In this document: positions 25,548 to 34,949 of the stretch, in pieces
Layout: every line of letters starts with the position of its first letter
Numbering within the stretch: the stretch's first letter is position 1
DNA from: Minwuiaceae bacterium
GTDB taxonomy: Bacteria > Pseudomonadota > Alphaproteobacteria > Minwuiales > Minwuiaceae
DNA: 62,059 nucleotides
Direction: 5' to 3'
Assembly (NCBI GenBank): GCA_028278525.1
Contig: JANQEE010000007.1
Coordinates: forward strand, 1-62,059
Position numbers and translations under genes: made by a program
Notes under the pieces: generated by a model
Database searches by the model: none
The model's input: only the letters and a program-made list of their open reading frames with translations
Told to the model about the DNA's origin: nothing

Positions 25548-26426
25548 ATGATCCGCCGCCGGTCCGACCTGCAGCTCGAAGCTGACCCGTCCGCCAGGTT
25601 TCTGCCATGGGTCATCGCCGTCATGGTATTCCTCGCCGCCCTCGCGATGATCGGCGCCTTCGCCCTGGACAGCCTGGTCAGGGACTGGCGCGACAGCGCC
25701 CGGGATACCGCCACCGTCCAGATCGCCTTCGACGAAGCCGCCGATATGGACCGGCTGGTCACCACCGCGCTCGACCTGTTGCGCTCCACGCCGGGCATCG
25801 CCGAAGCGGACGCCCTGGACGAGGCGGCGGTTGCCGAACTGCTGGAACCCTGGCTCGGCGAAACCGGGGTCGATGCCGGACTGCCGCTGCCGCGCCTGAT
25901 CGACATCCGCTTCACCCCCGGCGGCGGCATAGACACTGCCGCCCTGCAGGCCAAGCTGAGGGCGGCAGTGCCCGGCGCCACGCTGGACGACCACGCCACC
26001 TGGCTCGGCAGCCTGATCGTGCTCGCGCGCGGCGTTCAATGGCTCGCCTTCGGTATCGTCGTCGTCATCGGTGCGGCGACGGTGGCGATCATCATATTCG
26101 CGACCCGCGCAGGGCTGGCCGCGCATCGCGAGGCGATCGAGGTGCTGCATCTGATCGGCGCCCGGGACGGCTATATCGCCCGGCAGTTTCAGCGCCATTG
26201 CCTGATGCTTGCACTGAAAGGCGGCGTGCCGGGCGGCGTGGTCGCCGCCCTGGTGCTCGCCCTCATTGCCAATCTGGCGAGCCGGCTCGACACGCCGTTG
26301 CTGGCGCCGGCCAAGCTTGGCATGGCCGGTTGGTCGGTCTTCATCGTCCTGCCGGTCCTGGCCGGTTTACTGGCGATGTTCACGGCGCGCGCCACCGTGC
26401 TGCGCACCTTGAAGCGGATGCATTGA
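25548..26426 (+). CDS. ftsX: Cell division membrane protein FtsX
   Basis: The membrane partner of FtsE. The 292-residue chain shows the FtsX topology of four transmembrane helices: about 22–45, then a periplasmic extracellular loop (about 46–165), and helices at about 165–190, 215–245 and 255–280. The segment VLHLIGARDGYIARQFQRH (about 201–219) is the cytoplasmic coupling region facing FtsE. The periplasmic loop is the part that would engage a cell-wall hydrolase activator such as EnvC, which is not encoded nearby. Followed directly by the YdcF-like gene and plsC, probably one operon. Confidence 0.92.
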   Translation: MIRRRSDLQLEADPSARFLPWVIAVMVFLAALAMIGAFALDSLVRDWRDSARDTATVQIAFDEAADMDRLVTTALDLLRSTPGIAEADALDEAAVAELLEPWLGETGVDAGLPLPRLIDIRFTPGGGIDTAALQAKLRAAVPGATLDDHATWLGSLIVLARGVQWLAFGIVVVIGAATVAIIIFATRAGLAAHREAIEVLHLIGARDGYIARQFQRHCLMLALKGGVPGGVVAALVLALIANLASRLDTPLLAPAKLGMAGWSVFIVLPVLAGLLAMFTARATVLRTLKRMH

Positions 26427-26483
26427 GATGCCGGCGACCCTTCCCGTAACCGTCTGGTGCCGGCGGCCTTCGGAGCCATCACC

Positions 26484-27089
26484 ATGAGGCGCGCGGCGCG
26501 GCGCTGGGCCCTACTGCCGGCGGTGGCCGTCTTCGCCGCCTGGGCCGCCGGATTGATCGTCTTCGCCGCGGGGCTTACCTGCCTGATCGACGACCCGGAA
26601 AGCCGCACCGACGGCATCGCCGTGTTCACCGGCACTTCCGACCGGCTGTTCGTCGGGGTCGACCTGCTGCGCGCCGGACGAAGCCAGCGGCTGCTCATAT
26701 CCGGCGTCCAGCGCGGCATCGACAAGCAGACGCTCAGCAACGCCATGGGTCAGGCGCAGGAACTCTTCGACTGCTGCGTCGATCTGGGCGACGCCGCGTT
26801 GGACACCGCCGGCAATGCCGTGGAGACGGCGGAATGGGTTTCCAGCCACGGCTATACCAGCCTGCGCATCGTGACCAGCGCCTACCACATGCCGCGCAGT
26901 CTGCTCGAAGTGCGCCGCCGCCTTCCCAATGTGACCCTGGTGCCGCATCCCGTCTGTTCCGACCCGAACGCCGTAAGCCGCTGGTGGGCGCATCCGGCGC
27001 GCATCGGCACGGTCATGAACGAGTTCAACAAATACCTGATCGCCATCGCGCGGTCGCGCACGATGGCGATGGTTGGCGCCGAACCATGA
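26484..27089 (+). CDS. YdcF/SanA-like DUF218 protein
   Basis: About 201 residues; a DUF218 (YdcF/ElyC/SanA) family membrane-anchored protein. One hydrophobic helix lies at about 8–32. The DUF218 domain begins at DGIAVFTGTSDRL (about 44–56), continues with LLISGVQRGIDKQTL (about 71–85), and ends with the family hallmark VTSAYHMPRSLLEVRR (about 130–145). Relatives ElyC and SanA affect envelope integrity and peptidoglycan or enterobacterial common antigen precursors; the activity is unproven. The ATG at 26484 has GGAG at a good distance; a GTG nine codons earlier is possible. The stop overlaps the plsC start (ATGA). Confidence 0.85.
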   Translation: MRRAARRWALLPAVAVFAAWAAGLIVFAAGLTCLIDDPESRTDGIAVFTGTSDRLFVGVDLLRAGRSQRLLISGVQRGIDKQTLSNAMGQAQELFDCCVDLGDAALDTAGNAVETAEWVSSHGYTSLRIVTSAYHMPRSLLEVRRRLPNVTLVPHPVCSDPNAVSRWWAHPARIGTVMNEFNKYLIAIARSRTMAMVGAEP

Positions 27090-27817
27090 ACGTGGTTCGG
27101 TCGATCGCGTTCAATGTCGCGTTCTATGTCTGGACCGTCCTGATGGTGGTGCTGTACATCCCGGCCCTTCTGCTCGATCGCATGGTTGTGGTACGTGGCC
27201 AATGTTACTGGACCATGGGCATCAACTGGCTGATGCGCCGGCTGGCCGGCATCGATGTGGAAGTGCGCGGCCGCGAAAACCTGCCGCCGGGTGCGGTCAT
27301 TGTCGCCGCCAAGCACCAGTCCGCCTGGGACACGGCGATCTGGCACCAGCTGCTGGACGACCCGGCGATGGTGATGAAGCAGGAGCTGATGTACATCCCG
27401 GTCTACGGCTGGCTCGCCCGCAAGACCAGGATGATCGCCGTCGACCGGAAAGCCGGCGCGAAGGCGCTTCGCAACCTGATACGCGACGCCCGGCAGGCGC
27501 GCGACGACGGGCGCCAGATCACCATTTTTCCGGAGGGCACCCGCTCGGCGCCGGATTCCAGCAACCCCTACCAGCCGGGCGTCGCTGCGCTTTATGCCGA
27601 TTTGGGCATTCCTGCGGTGCCGGTCGCGGTCAATTCGGGGCTGTTCTGGCCGCGCCGAAGCTTCCTGCGCCGCCCCGGCACCATCGTGCTGGAATTCCTG
27701 GAACCCATCGCCCCGGGCATGGACCGAAAGGCCTTCATGGTCGAACTGGAGAACCGAATCGAGACCGCGACCAGGCGCCTGGTCGCCGAGGCACGGGCCA
27801 AAGATACTTGTGGATAA
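27086..27817 (+). CDS. plsC: 1-acyl-sn-glycerol-3-phosphate acyltransferase
   Basis: Adds the second acyl chain to lysophosphatidic acid, giving phosphatidic acid at the inner membrane. The 243 residues contain the HX4D motif as HQSAWD at 77–82, the FPEGTRS glycerol-phosphate site at about 151–157 and an N-terminal hydrophobic helix at about 9–30 that anchors it. The ATG overlaps the stop of the preceding DUF218 gene, showing translational coupling. Complete at the normal length. Confidence 0.92.
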   Translation: MNVVRSIAFNVAFYVWTVLMVVLYIPALLLDRMVVVRGQCYWTMGINWLMRRLAGIDVEVRGRENLPPGAVIVAAKHQSAWDTAIWHQLLDDPAMVMKQELMYIPVYGWLARKTRMIAVDRKAGAKALRNLIRDARQARDDGRQITIFPEGTRSAPDSSNPYQPGVAALYADLGIPAVPVAVNSGLFWPRRSFLRRPGTIVLEFLEPIAPGMDRKAFMVELENRIETATRRLVAEARAKDTCG

Positions 27818-27921
27818 CCGGACGAAACCGGCCTGGGGAAGCCGGGGATTATCGGAATTATAACTTACGGTTCATAGAGTTAGCCGAGCCGTGGATGATG
27901 AAAACATAACAGGAACATTGC

Positions 27922-27950
27922 TTGACCGCGAGCGTCCCGGGCCGTACAAT
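27922..27950 (+). promoter_or_regulatory. Sigma-70 promoter for nrdJ
   Basis: TTGACC (27922–27927), a 17-base spacer and TACAAT (27945–27950) lie 44 bases before the nrdJ ATG; GTGAGG stands before the start codon. The leader is too short for a cobalamin riboswitch. Confidence 0.65.
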
Positions 27951-27993
27951 TTTCGCCCCGTTTTTGCTCGTAATCTGCTCATTGTGAGGATCC

Positions 27994-30312
27994 ATGCCGC
28001 CGATCGCACCGATTTCGCAGCAGATCTGGGACATGAAGTACCGCCTCAAGGCGGAAGACGGCACCCCGGTCGATCAGACGCTGGAGGATAGCTGGCGCCG
28101 CATCGCCACCGCCACGGCGGCGGCCGAGCAGGATCCGGCCCTCTGGGCCGACCGGTTCTACGGCGCGCTTGAGAATTTCCGCTTCCTGCCCGCGGGACGG
28201 ATCATCGCCGGCGCCGGCACGGATCGCCGCGTCACCCTGTTCAACTGCTTCGTCATGGGCACCGTGCCCGACGATATGTCGGGGATCTTCGAACACCTGA
28301 AGGAAGCGGCCCTGACCATGCAGCAGGGCGGCGGCATCGGCTACGATTTCTCGACGCTCCGGCCCAAGGGCGCCAAGGTCAAGGGCGTCGGCGCGGACGC
28401 GTCCGGCCCGCTTACATTCATGGATGTCTGGGACGCCATGTGCCGCACGATCATGAGCGCCGGCCACCGCCGCGGCGCCATGATGGCGACCTTGCGCTGC
28501 GACCACCCGGACGTCGAAGCCTTTATCGAAGCCAAGCGCGACGCCGGGCGGTTGCGCATGTTCAACCTGTCGGTCCTGGTCACCGACAATTTCATGACCG
28601 CCGTGAAGGAAGACGCGCCCTGGCAGCTGGAGTTCGGCGGCACCACCTACAAAACCGTGCGCGCCCGCGAATTGTGGGACAAGATCATGCGCGCGACCTA
28701 CGCCTATGCCGAACCGGGCGTGATCTTCATCGACCGCATCAACCGCCGCAACAACCTGCATTACTGCGAGACCATCGCGGCGACCAACCCCTGCGGCGAG
28801 CAGCCCCTGCCGCCCTACGGCGCCTGCCTGTTGGGATCGGTCAACCTGGCGCAGCTTGTCGTCGACCCGTTCACCGACAAGGCCCGCCTGGACGAGGCGG
28901 AGTTGACCCGCCTGGTCGGCCTCGCGGTCAGAATCATGGACAACGCCATCGACGTGTCCGGTTTTCCCCTGGATGCGCAGCGTCACGAGGCTCAGGCCAA
29001 GCGCCGCATCGGGCTCGGCGTCACCGGTCTGGCCGACGCGTTGATCTTCTGCGGCCTGCGCTACGGCTCCACCCGCGCGATAGAGGCGACCGAAAAATGG
29101 ATGCGCCTGATCCAGCGCACCGCCTACCTCGCCTCGGCCGACCTGGCGCGGGAGAAAGGCCCGTTCCCGCTGTTCGACGCGGAAGCCTATCTGGCGGCCG
29201 AGGGCATTGCCGAACTGGACGACGACGTCCGCGCCGCCATTGCCGAGCACGGCATCCGCAACGCCCTGCTGACCTCCATCGCGCCGACCGGCACGATCTC
29301 CATCCTGGCCGACAATGTCTCGTCCGGGCTGGAGCCGGTATTCAGCTTCTCCTACACCCGTGCGGTGCTGATGCCCGACAACAGCCGCAAGGACGAGGAA
29401 GTCTCCGATTACGCCTATCGCGTCTGGCGCAAGCGGAAGGGCGAGGCGCCGCTGCCGGACTACTTCGTCGACGCGCAGTCCCTGGCGCCGGTGGACCACG
29501 TCCGCATGCAGGCCGCCGTGCAGAAATACGTCGACAGCTCGATCTCCAAGACGATCAATTGCCCGGAAGACATCTCGTTCGAGGACTTCAAGGATGTCTA
29601 CATGCTGGCCTACGACACCGGCTGCAAGGGCTGCACCACCTATCGCCCGAACGATGTGACCGGCTCGGTCCTCAGCGTCGACAAACCGGCCAAGGAGGCG
29701 GACGACCAGGCGGAACTGCCGCTGGATGCGCCGGCGCCGAAGTCGCGCGACCCGTACGAATCCGGCGGCGTCGTCTACATGACCCGGCCGCTCGACCGGC
29801 CCGGCGTGCTGCCCGGCCAGACCTACAAGGTCAACTGGCCGGAAAGCGACCACGCCATCTACATCACTATCAACGATGTGATTCAGGACGGCCGGCGACG
29901 CCCGTTCGAGATCTTCATCAACTCGAAGAACGTCGAGCATTTCGCCTGGACGGTGGCGCTGACCCGGATGATCTCCGCGGTGTTCCGGCGCGGCGGCGAC
30001 GTCAGCTTCGTGGTCGACGAGTTGAAGGCGGTGTTCGATCCGCGCGGCGGCGCCTGGGTGGAAGGCCACTATGTGCCCTCGCTGCTGGCGGCCATCGGCG
30101 GCGTCATCGAAAAGCATATGATCGATATCGGCTTCCTGCCGTCGCCGCATCGCGACGAGCAGCAATCCGAACGGTTGCCGAAAGCGGTCGGCGACGAAAC
30201 CGGCTCTTCCTCTGCCAGCCTCAAGCAATGCCCGCGCTGCGGCCAGGCCAGCCTGATCCATCAGGAAGGCTGCGACATCTGCACCGCCTGCGGCCATTCC
30301 AAGTGCAGTTGA
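27994..30312 (+). CDS. nrdJ: Adenosylcobalamin-dependent (class II) ribonucleotide reductase
   Basis: Reduces ribonucleotides to deoxyribonucleotides using a cobalamin-generated thiyl radical, independent of oxygen. The 772-residue chain has the redox cysteine Cys85 in FNCFVMG, the radical-site region NPCGEQPLPPYGAC (Cys267), the finger-loop APTGTISILADNVSSGLEP (about 430–448) and a C-terminal cysteine-rich tail (about 746–771: CPRC, GCDIC, TACGHSKC) of the zinc-ribbon type found in long NrdJ proteins. No NrdB or NrdD partner is present, and the length and tail exclude class I NrdA. With Ecm it makes the cell's B12 need double in this window. Confidence 0.95.
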   Translation: MPPIAPISQQIWDMKYRLKAEDGTPVDQTLEDSWRRIATATAAAEQDPALWADRFYGALENFRFLPAGRIIAGAGTDRRVTLFNCFVMGTVPDDMSGIFEHLKEAALTMQQGGGIGYDFSTLRPKGAKVKGVGADASGPLTFMDVWDAMCRTIMSAGHRRGAMMATLRCDHPDVEAFIEAKRDAGRLRMFNLSVLVTDNFMTAVKEDAPWQLEFGGTTYKTVRARELWDKIMRATYAYAEPGVIFIDRINRRNNLHYCETIAATNPCGEQPLPPYGACLLGSVNLAQLVVDPFTDKARLDEAELTRLVGLAVRIMDNAIDVSGFPLDAQRHEAQAKRRIGLGVTGLADALIFCGLRYGSTRAIEATEKWMRLIQRTAYLASADLAREKGPFPLFDAEAYLAAEGIAELDDDVRAAIAEHGIRNALLTSIAPTGTISILADNVSSGLEPVFSFSYTRAVLMPDNSRKDEEVSDYAYRVWRKRKGEAPLPDYFVDAQSLAPVDHVRMQAAVQKYVDSSISKTINCPEDISFEDFKDVYMLAYDTGCKGCTTYRPNDVTGSVLSVDKPAKEADDQAELPLDAPAPKSRDPYESGGVVYMTRPLDRPGVLPGQTYKVNWPESDHAIYITINDVIQDGRRRPFEIFINSKNVEHFAWTVALTRMISAVFRRGGDVSFVVDELKAVFDPRGGAWVEGHYVPSLLAAIGGVIEKHMIDIGFLPSPHRDEQQSERLPKAVGDETGSSSASLKQCPRCGQASLIHQEGCDICTACGHSKCS

Positions 30313-30340
30313 TACGTCCGTCGCGCCGCGCCTCGTTCTA

Positions 30341-32149
30341 GTGAAAAACGCCGCGGTCAAACTCGACGGAGAACAACCGTCCGCCCCGCCGGCCGAGCGG
30401 ATTCGGCAGTTGCGGCGGCAAGCGCGCACCCTTTGCGCCGCAGAGCCGGACGCGGGCCGTCTTGCCTTCGCCCAGGCCTTCTGTGGCGCAGCAATCACGA
30501 CGTTCTGGCAGGCGCATCAGGCCGCCTGGCCGAATCCCTGGCCGATCGCGGCACGGCCTAAGGGAACCTCGGCCGCGCGCCTTCGCAGGCCTGCGAAGGC
30601 CTTGGCGGCGGAGATCGGCGGCCTCGCCGCCGAATGCGACGTCATCGAAGCGGCGTTTCACCTCGGCGGCGTCTATACCGCGACCATGCCGCGCCAGACC
30701 CGCGCTAAACTCGGCGTCTTCTACACCCCGCCCGCCCTGGTCGACCGCCTGATCGCCCAGGCCAGCAGCGCCGGCATCGACTGGCGGACCTGCAGGGTGC
30801 TGGACCCGGCCTGCGGCGGCGGCGCGTTTCTCGCCCCCGTCGCCCGCCTGATGGCCGGCGCCCTCACCGGCACGCCCGCCGACCGGCTGGTGCGCGACGT
30901 CGCCGGGCGGCTGCAGGGCTTCGAGATCGACCCGTTCGCCGCCTGGATGTCCCAGGTCTTCGTCGAATGCGCGCTGCTGCCACTCTGTCGCGCCGCGGAC
31001 CTGCGGTTTCCCACCGTCGTCAAAGTCTGCGACGCCCTCGACGAGCCGCCCGGCGACGACCTCTACGACCTGGTCGTCGCCAACCCGCCTTACGGCCGGT
31101 TAAGCCTGACCCCGGCGCGGCGCGAACGGTTCAGGCGTGGCCTGTTCGGCCATGCCAATATCTACGGCCTGTTCAAAGACAAGGCCCTCACCCAGGCAAA
31201 GGATGGCGGTACCGTCGCCTTCGTGACCCCGGCCAGCTTCCTCGGCGGCCGATATTTCGAACGGCTGCGCCGCCTGATCGCCGCCGAAGCGCCGCCCTAC
31301 AGCATCGACCTGATCGGCGAACGCAAGGGCGTGTTCGACGATGTCCAGCAGGAAACCCTGCTTGCCGTCTACCGACGCGGCGCTTCCCGGGGCACCGCCG
31401 CCGTGACCTTCGTCGAACGGGGCAAGGACGGCTCTCTCCGCATCCGGCCGGTCGGCGGTTTCGACCTGCCGGAAAAGCCGGGCGATCCATGGCTGTTACC
31501 GCGCACCCCGCGCCAGGCCGACCTGATCGCCAACCTCCGGCGCATGCCGCACCGGCTGGCCGATTACGGCTACCGGGTCAGCACCGGACCGCTGGTCTGG
31601 AACCGCTACAAGGGCCAGCTCAAAACCCGCCGCAACGGCCGCTGCTACCCGCTGATCTGGGCCGAATCCGTACGCAGCGACAGCGGTTTCGAGTTCCGCG
31701 CCGACCGCCGCAATCACAAACCCTATTTCGAAGTCCGCGACGACCAGGACTGGCTGACCGTCAAGTCCGCCTGCGTCCTGGTCCAGCGCACCACCGCAAA
31801 GGAGCAGCAGCGCCGGCTGATTGCCGCCGAACTGCCGGCCGCGTTTATCGAGCAGCACGGCGCGGTGGTGGTCGAAAACCATCTCAACATGATCCGCCCC
31901 GCAAACGGCCCAAGCAATGATAAGTCGTCGGTGACATCGAAAACCATCGAAGCCATCCTCAACAGCGATCTGATCGATCAAGCCTACCGCTGTATCTCCG
32001 GCAGCGTCGCCGTCTCCGCGTTCGAGCTTGCCGCCCTGCCGCTGCCCGGACCGGACGACATGGCCGCGCTGGAACGACTGGTGCTCGACGGCGCCGGCCG
32101 CGACCGGATCGAGGCGGAACTGGACCGGATCTATTTCCGGCACGAATGA
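30341..32149 (+). CDS. Type II adenine-specific DNA methyltransferase (Eco57I-like)
   Basis: Predicted to methylate N6 of adenine in the site cut by the adjoining nuclease. The 602-residue chain has an N-terminal helical part, then FYTPPALVDRLI (about 127–138), the AdoMet motif I DPACGGGAFL starting at Asp155, and the catalytic NPPYGR starting at Asn248. A C-terminal region from about 380 (GYRVSTGPLVWNRYK) is typical of target-recognition domains in Eco57I/TaqI-like enzymes. The start is GTG, 28 bases after nrdJ. Its stop overlaps the nuclease start (ATGA), so the two are coupled. GC content looks like the neighbours', with no clear transfer signature. Confidence 0.88.
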   Translation: MKNAAVKLDGEQPSAPPAERIRQLRRQARTLCAAEPDAGRLAFAQAFCGAAITTFWQAHQAAWPNPWPIAARPKGTSAARLRRPAKALAAEIGGLAAECDVIEAAFHLGGVYTATMPRQTRAKLGVFYTPPALVDRLIAQASSAGIDWRTCRVLDPACGGGAFLAPVARLMAGALTGTPADRLVRDVAGRLQGFEIDPFAAWMSQVFVECALLPLCRAADLRFPTVVKVCDALDEPPGDDLYDLVVANPPYGRLSLTPARRERFRRGLFGHANIYGLFKDKALTQAKDGGTVAFVTPASFLGGRYFERLRRLIAAEAPPYSIDLIGERKGVFDDVQQETLLAVYRRGASRGTAAVTFVERGKDGSLRIRPVGGFDLPEKPGDPWLLPRTPRQADLIANLRRMPHRLADYGYRVSTGPLVWNRYKGQLKTRRNGRCYPLIWAESVRSDSGFEFRADRRNHKPYFEVRDDQDWLTVKSACVLVQRTTAKEQQRRLIAAELPAAFIEQHGAVVVENHLNMIRPANGPSNDKSSVTSKTIEAILNSDLIDQAYRCISGSVAVSAFELAALPLPGPDDMAALERLVLDGAGRDRIEAELDRIYFRHE

Positions 32150-33216
32150 CCATGCCGCTGCCAAGCCTGCCGGACCGCGACCTCATCCATGCAAGGCTGC
32201 CGCTGATCTTTCCCGAAGGCACGCCCAACCGGAACTACTGCGTCCGCGACATCTCCGCTCGCACAATCTACGTCATGCTCTACATCGGCGCGGTTGAAGG
32301 CACGGACATCTGGCTCCGGCCGGACCAGGTCACCCGCATGACCGACGCACAGGCGGATCTTGTCGACGACAACGCGCGCGACGCGTGGCGCGACGCATCC
32401 ATGAAGCGGTCCAAAACCGAAATTCCCGGCCGCTGGTACGCGGTCAATACCCGCGAATCGATCCGCGACGAAACCCTGCGCGACGGCCTCGTCCCAACCG
32501 GCGCGGTAGTCGTCCGCCGGGACGTGCCGACCACCTCATCGAAACCGCGCTACGCCCTGGCCCGCGATTTCGCCGCCCTGTTCGCCGACACGCTGCTGGA
32601 TCTGGAAGCGGTCGCCGAAATCGACACTTGGCGCCGCGATAATCTGAACCCCGGCGCCCTGGCGCGAGTACAGATGCTGCGCCGCGGCGCAGCGTCCGGC
32701 GGCGGCGGGGTGCTGATCACCTTCCCCAGCGGCGAGACAAGGCGCATGGCCTTCGGGCCCAGCGCCCAGATTTCCAAAGCGGTGATCGAACAGTTCGCGC
32801 CCCGCTTCCTCAAGCATCCGGGCGTCGTCGCATTGAGCGACAGCGAACGCAAGATGATCGCCCGCGACGACGAACTCTGCCGCGCCATCGGCCTGGAGGT
32901 CGAAGCGAACCGCAACCTGCCCGACATTATCCTGGTCGATCTGGGTCCGGCCTCGCCTGTCCTGGTTTTCGTCGAAGTCGTCGCGACCGACGGCCCGGTC
33001 AGCGAAACCCGCAAGCGAGCGCTGACCGACCTGGCGGCGCAGGCGGGGTTCGCGCCGGACGACCTGGTCTTCGTCACCGCCTACCGCGACCGCGCCGCCA
33101 GCGCCTTCCGCAAGACGGTGGCGGAACTCGCCCCGGGGTCGCACGCCTGGTTCATCTCCGAACCGGACATGCTGATGTCGCTCGGCGAAAATGGAAGCCT
33201 TACGCTTAGCCGCTGA
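32146..33216 (+). CDS. BsuBI/PstI-family restriction endonuclease
   Basis: The nuclease partner of the methyltransferase. The 356-residue protein matches the BsuBI/PstI family in its two parts: an N-terminal DNA-binding domain (about 1–150, with RNYCVRDISARTIYVMLYIG) and a C-terminal nuclease domain with the PD-(D/E)xK-like stretch LPDIILVDLG (about 262–271) followed by LVFVEVVATDGPVSE (about 276–290). The characterised members cut CTGCAG; whether this one does is not shown by the sequence alone. Its start overlaps the methylase stop by four bases. Its last 11 bases overlap the convergent ChaC gene. No controller (C) protein gene is visible. Confidence 0.85.
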   Translation: MTMPLPSLPDRDLIHARLPLIFPEGTPNRNYCVRDISARTIYVMLYIGAVEGTDIWLRPDQVTRMTDAQADLVDDNARDAWRDASMKRSKTEIPGRWYAVNTRESIRDETLRDGLVPTGAVVVRRDVPTTSSKPRYALARDFAALFADTLLDLEAVAEIDTWRRDNLNPGALARVQMLRRGAASGGGGVLITFPSGETRRMAFGPSAQISKAVIEQFAPRFLKHPGVVALSDSERKMIARDDELCRAIGLEVEANRNLPDIILVDLGPASPVLVFVEVVATDGPVSETRKRALTDLAAQAGFAPDDLVFVTAYRDRAASAFRKTVAELAPGSHAWFISEPDMLMSLGENGSLTLSR

Positions 33217-33805
33217 TACAGTCGCGCAGTCGGCGCAGGAAGGCATCGTGAATGCCCTCTTCGTCCAGATGCTCGACCATGTTGACGATGTAGTCACGGT
33301 TGTGGCCGCTATGGCCCTGGGACTGGATGACCACGCCGGCCGCCGTCTCCACGCTCAACTTGCCGGCATATTGCGGATGGTCGCGGTCAACCGTGAACAT
33401 CAGCACGGGCACCGCCCGGTCGCCGATCCGCGCCGGCATCAGCCGCGGCCGGTAGACCGGCGTCACCATCTCCCGCCGGTACAGGTAATCCACCACCGTC
33501 GCCTTGTCCGCCGCCGCGATACGGTAGGCCCGGCCGCGGCAGGAACCGCCGAGGTCCAGCCCCATCACCAGGCCCGGCGCCGCCTCGCTGCCCCGGTGGT
33601 ACCAGGACCAGACACAGAGCGCCCGGTGAAAGCCGTGGATCACGGCCGGCGCGGCCTCCAGATAGTCGATGCCCGGCCGCCACATCAGCGAGCCGTAGCC
33701 GAACACCCAAAGGTCGCCGTCGGGCAGCGTCAGCCCCGGATCGTCGTAGGGCTTGCTGACCGCGTCGGGATCGGCAGTGATCGGGTCGACGAACGGTTTG
33801 GTCAT
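33206..33805 (-). CDS. ChaC-type gamma-glutamylcyclotransferase
   Basis: Likely degrades glutathione to 5-oxoproline and Cys-Gly in the cytoplasm. The 199-residue protein has the family's substrate loop VFGYGSLMW (about 34–42), the RALCVWSWYHRGS segment (about 61–73), RGRAYRI (about 89–95) and the C-terminal LSVETAA–GHNRDYI region. This matches ChaC rather than the shorter GGCT group. Start ATG at 33805 follows a short spacer shared with the divergent DUF2125 gene. The restriction gene runs into its 3' end on the other strand by 11 bases. Confidence 0.88.
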   Translation of the reverse strand: MTKPFVDPITADPDAVSKPYDDPGLTLPDGDLWVFGYGSLMWRPGIDYLEAAPAVIHGFHRALCVWSWYHRGSEAAPGLVMGLDLGGSCRGRAYRIAAADKATVVDYLYRREMVTPVYRPRLMPARIGDRAVPVLMFTVDRDHPQYAGKLSVETAAGVVIQSQGHSGHNRDYIVNMVEHLDEEGIHDAFLRRLRDCISG

Positions 33806-33903
33806 GATCGTCTCGCTACTTAGCGCCCCGGCGGCGACCCGACAAGTCCTCGACCGGTCGGCCTCGGCCTGTCTATAAAGGCCATTATCCTATCGGAGAA
33901 GCG

Positions 33904-34923
33904 ATGCGCTATCTCATCCTCCTCGGCGCGGTCGCCGCCGCGATCGCCGGTTACTACGCCTATTGGCAGAGTCTCGCCGACGGCCTGGCCGACGGCGCGG
34001 AGCAATGGATCGCCGAGCGCCGGTCGCAGGGCTACGAGGTCGGGCACGAGGGTATTCGCGTGCGCGGCTTCCCGTTCCGCCTGACCGTCGAATTCGACAC
34101 GCCGCGCATCGCCGATCCGACCCACGCGCTCGCCTGGGACTGGCGCGCCGATTGGGTGACCGGCTATTTGCAGCCATGGAACCTGACCCACGTCATCCTG
34201 GTCGTCGACGGCGAACAGCACGTCGCCTGGACCGAGGCGGGCAAGCGCCGCGCCGTCACGCTGCTGGCCGAAGACACCCGCGCCAGCGCCATTTTCGACC
34301 GTTCCGGCGCGCTCAAGCGCTATCAGGGTGCCATGCAAAACGCCGAGGTCGAAATCGCCGACGTCGGTCCCGCCTCGTTCGCCAGCGCCCAGGTCGCCGG
34401 CCGACACAACAACGGCGAGGACGAAACCCGCCCGCCCGGCAGCGTCGACCTCGGACTGCAGGTCGCCGATCTCACCCTGCCGCCCAAGACCGGCGGCGCG
34501 CTCGGCCGTGAAATCGGGCGCGCCATGTTGACCGCGTTTTTGCCGACCCCGCCGCCAGCGGACGTCACCGAACCCGCCGTCGCGGCCTGGCGCGCCGGCG
34601 GCGGCAAGATTGACCTGCGCGATATCGAAGTGGCCTGGGGGCCGCTGGAGATAAAGGGCGACGGCATCGCGTCGCTCGACACCGCGCTGCGTCCCGAAGG
34701 CAAGATAAGGGCTGAGATCCGGGGCTACGACGCCACCCTGGACGCCCTGGCCACGGCTGGCAGCATGCGCGACGAAGACGTGAAAACCGCGAAGTTCGCC
34801 TTGAGCCTGGTAGCCAAGGCAGGACCCGACGGCCGGCTTTTCGTCACCACGCCGCTGACAGCCCGAGAAGGCCGGCTGTTCATCGGCCCGGCCCCCATTC
34901 TGTCGCTACCGCCGCTGTTCTAG
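33904..34923 (+). CDS. DUF2125 exported protein
   Basis: A 339-residue protein of the alphaproteobacterial DUF2125 family. A single hydrophobic N-terminal helix (about 3–22) is a signal anchor, and the rest is predicted beta-rich and exported. The opening YEVGHEGIRVRGFPFRLTVEFDTPRI (positions about 46–71) is the family hallmark, with the paired FPFRL turn. Long AsmA-like or lipid-transfer-like beta segments follow. No catalytic residues are known. It stands alone in its orientation, divergent from chaC. Confidence 0.8.
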   Translation: MRYLILLGAVAAAIAGYYAYWQSLADGLADGAEQWIAERRSQGYEVGHEGIRVRGFPFRLTVEFDTPRIADPTHALAWDWRADWVTGYLQPWNLTHVILVVDGEQHVAWTEAGKRRAVTLLAEDTRASAIFDRSGALKRYQGAMQNAEVEIADVGPASFASAQVAGRHNNGEDETRPPGSVDLGLQVADLTLPPKTGGALGREIGRAMLTAFLPTPPPADVTEPAVAAWRAGGGKIDLRDIEVAWGPLEIKGDGIASLDTALRPEGKIRAEIRGYDATLDALATAGSMRDEDVKTAKFALSLVAKAGPDGRLFVTTPLTAREGRLFIGPAPILSLPPLF

Positions 34924-34949
34924 GCGGTGCGGGCGGATTTTCGTGCGGC

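Noticed and set aside
27818..27993. Cobalamin riboswitch before nrdJ
   Set aside because: The space contains a normal promoter and a 44-base leader; no B12-box-like sequence or long structured leader. The same holds for the adenosyltransferase leader.
30341..33216. Avoidance of CTGCAG as support for the restriction specificity
   Set aside because: CTGCAG occurs many times in the window (for example near 151, 2927, 6414 and 10653), so there is no visible depletion.
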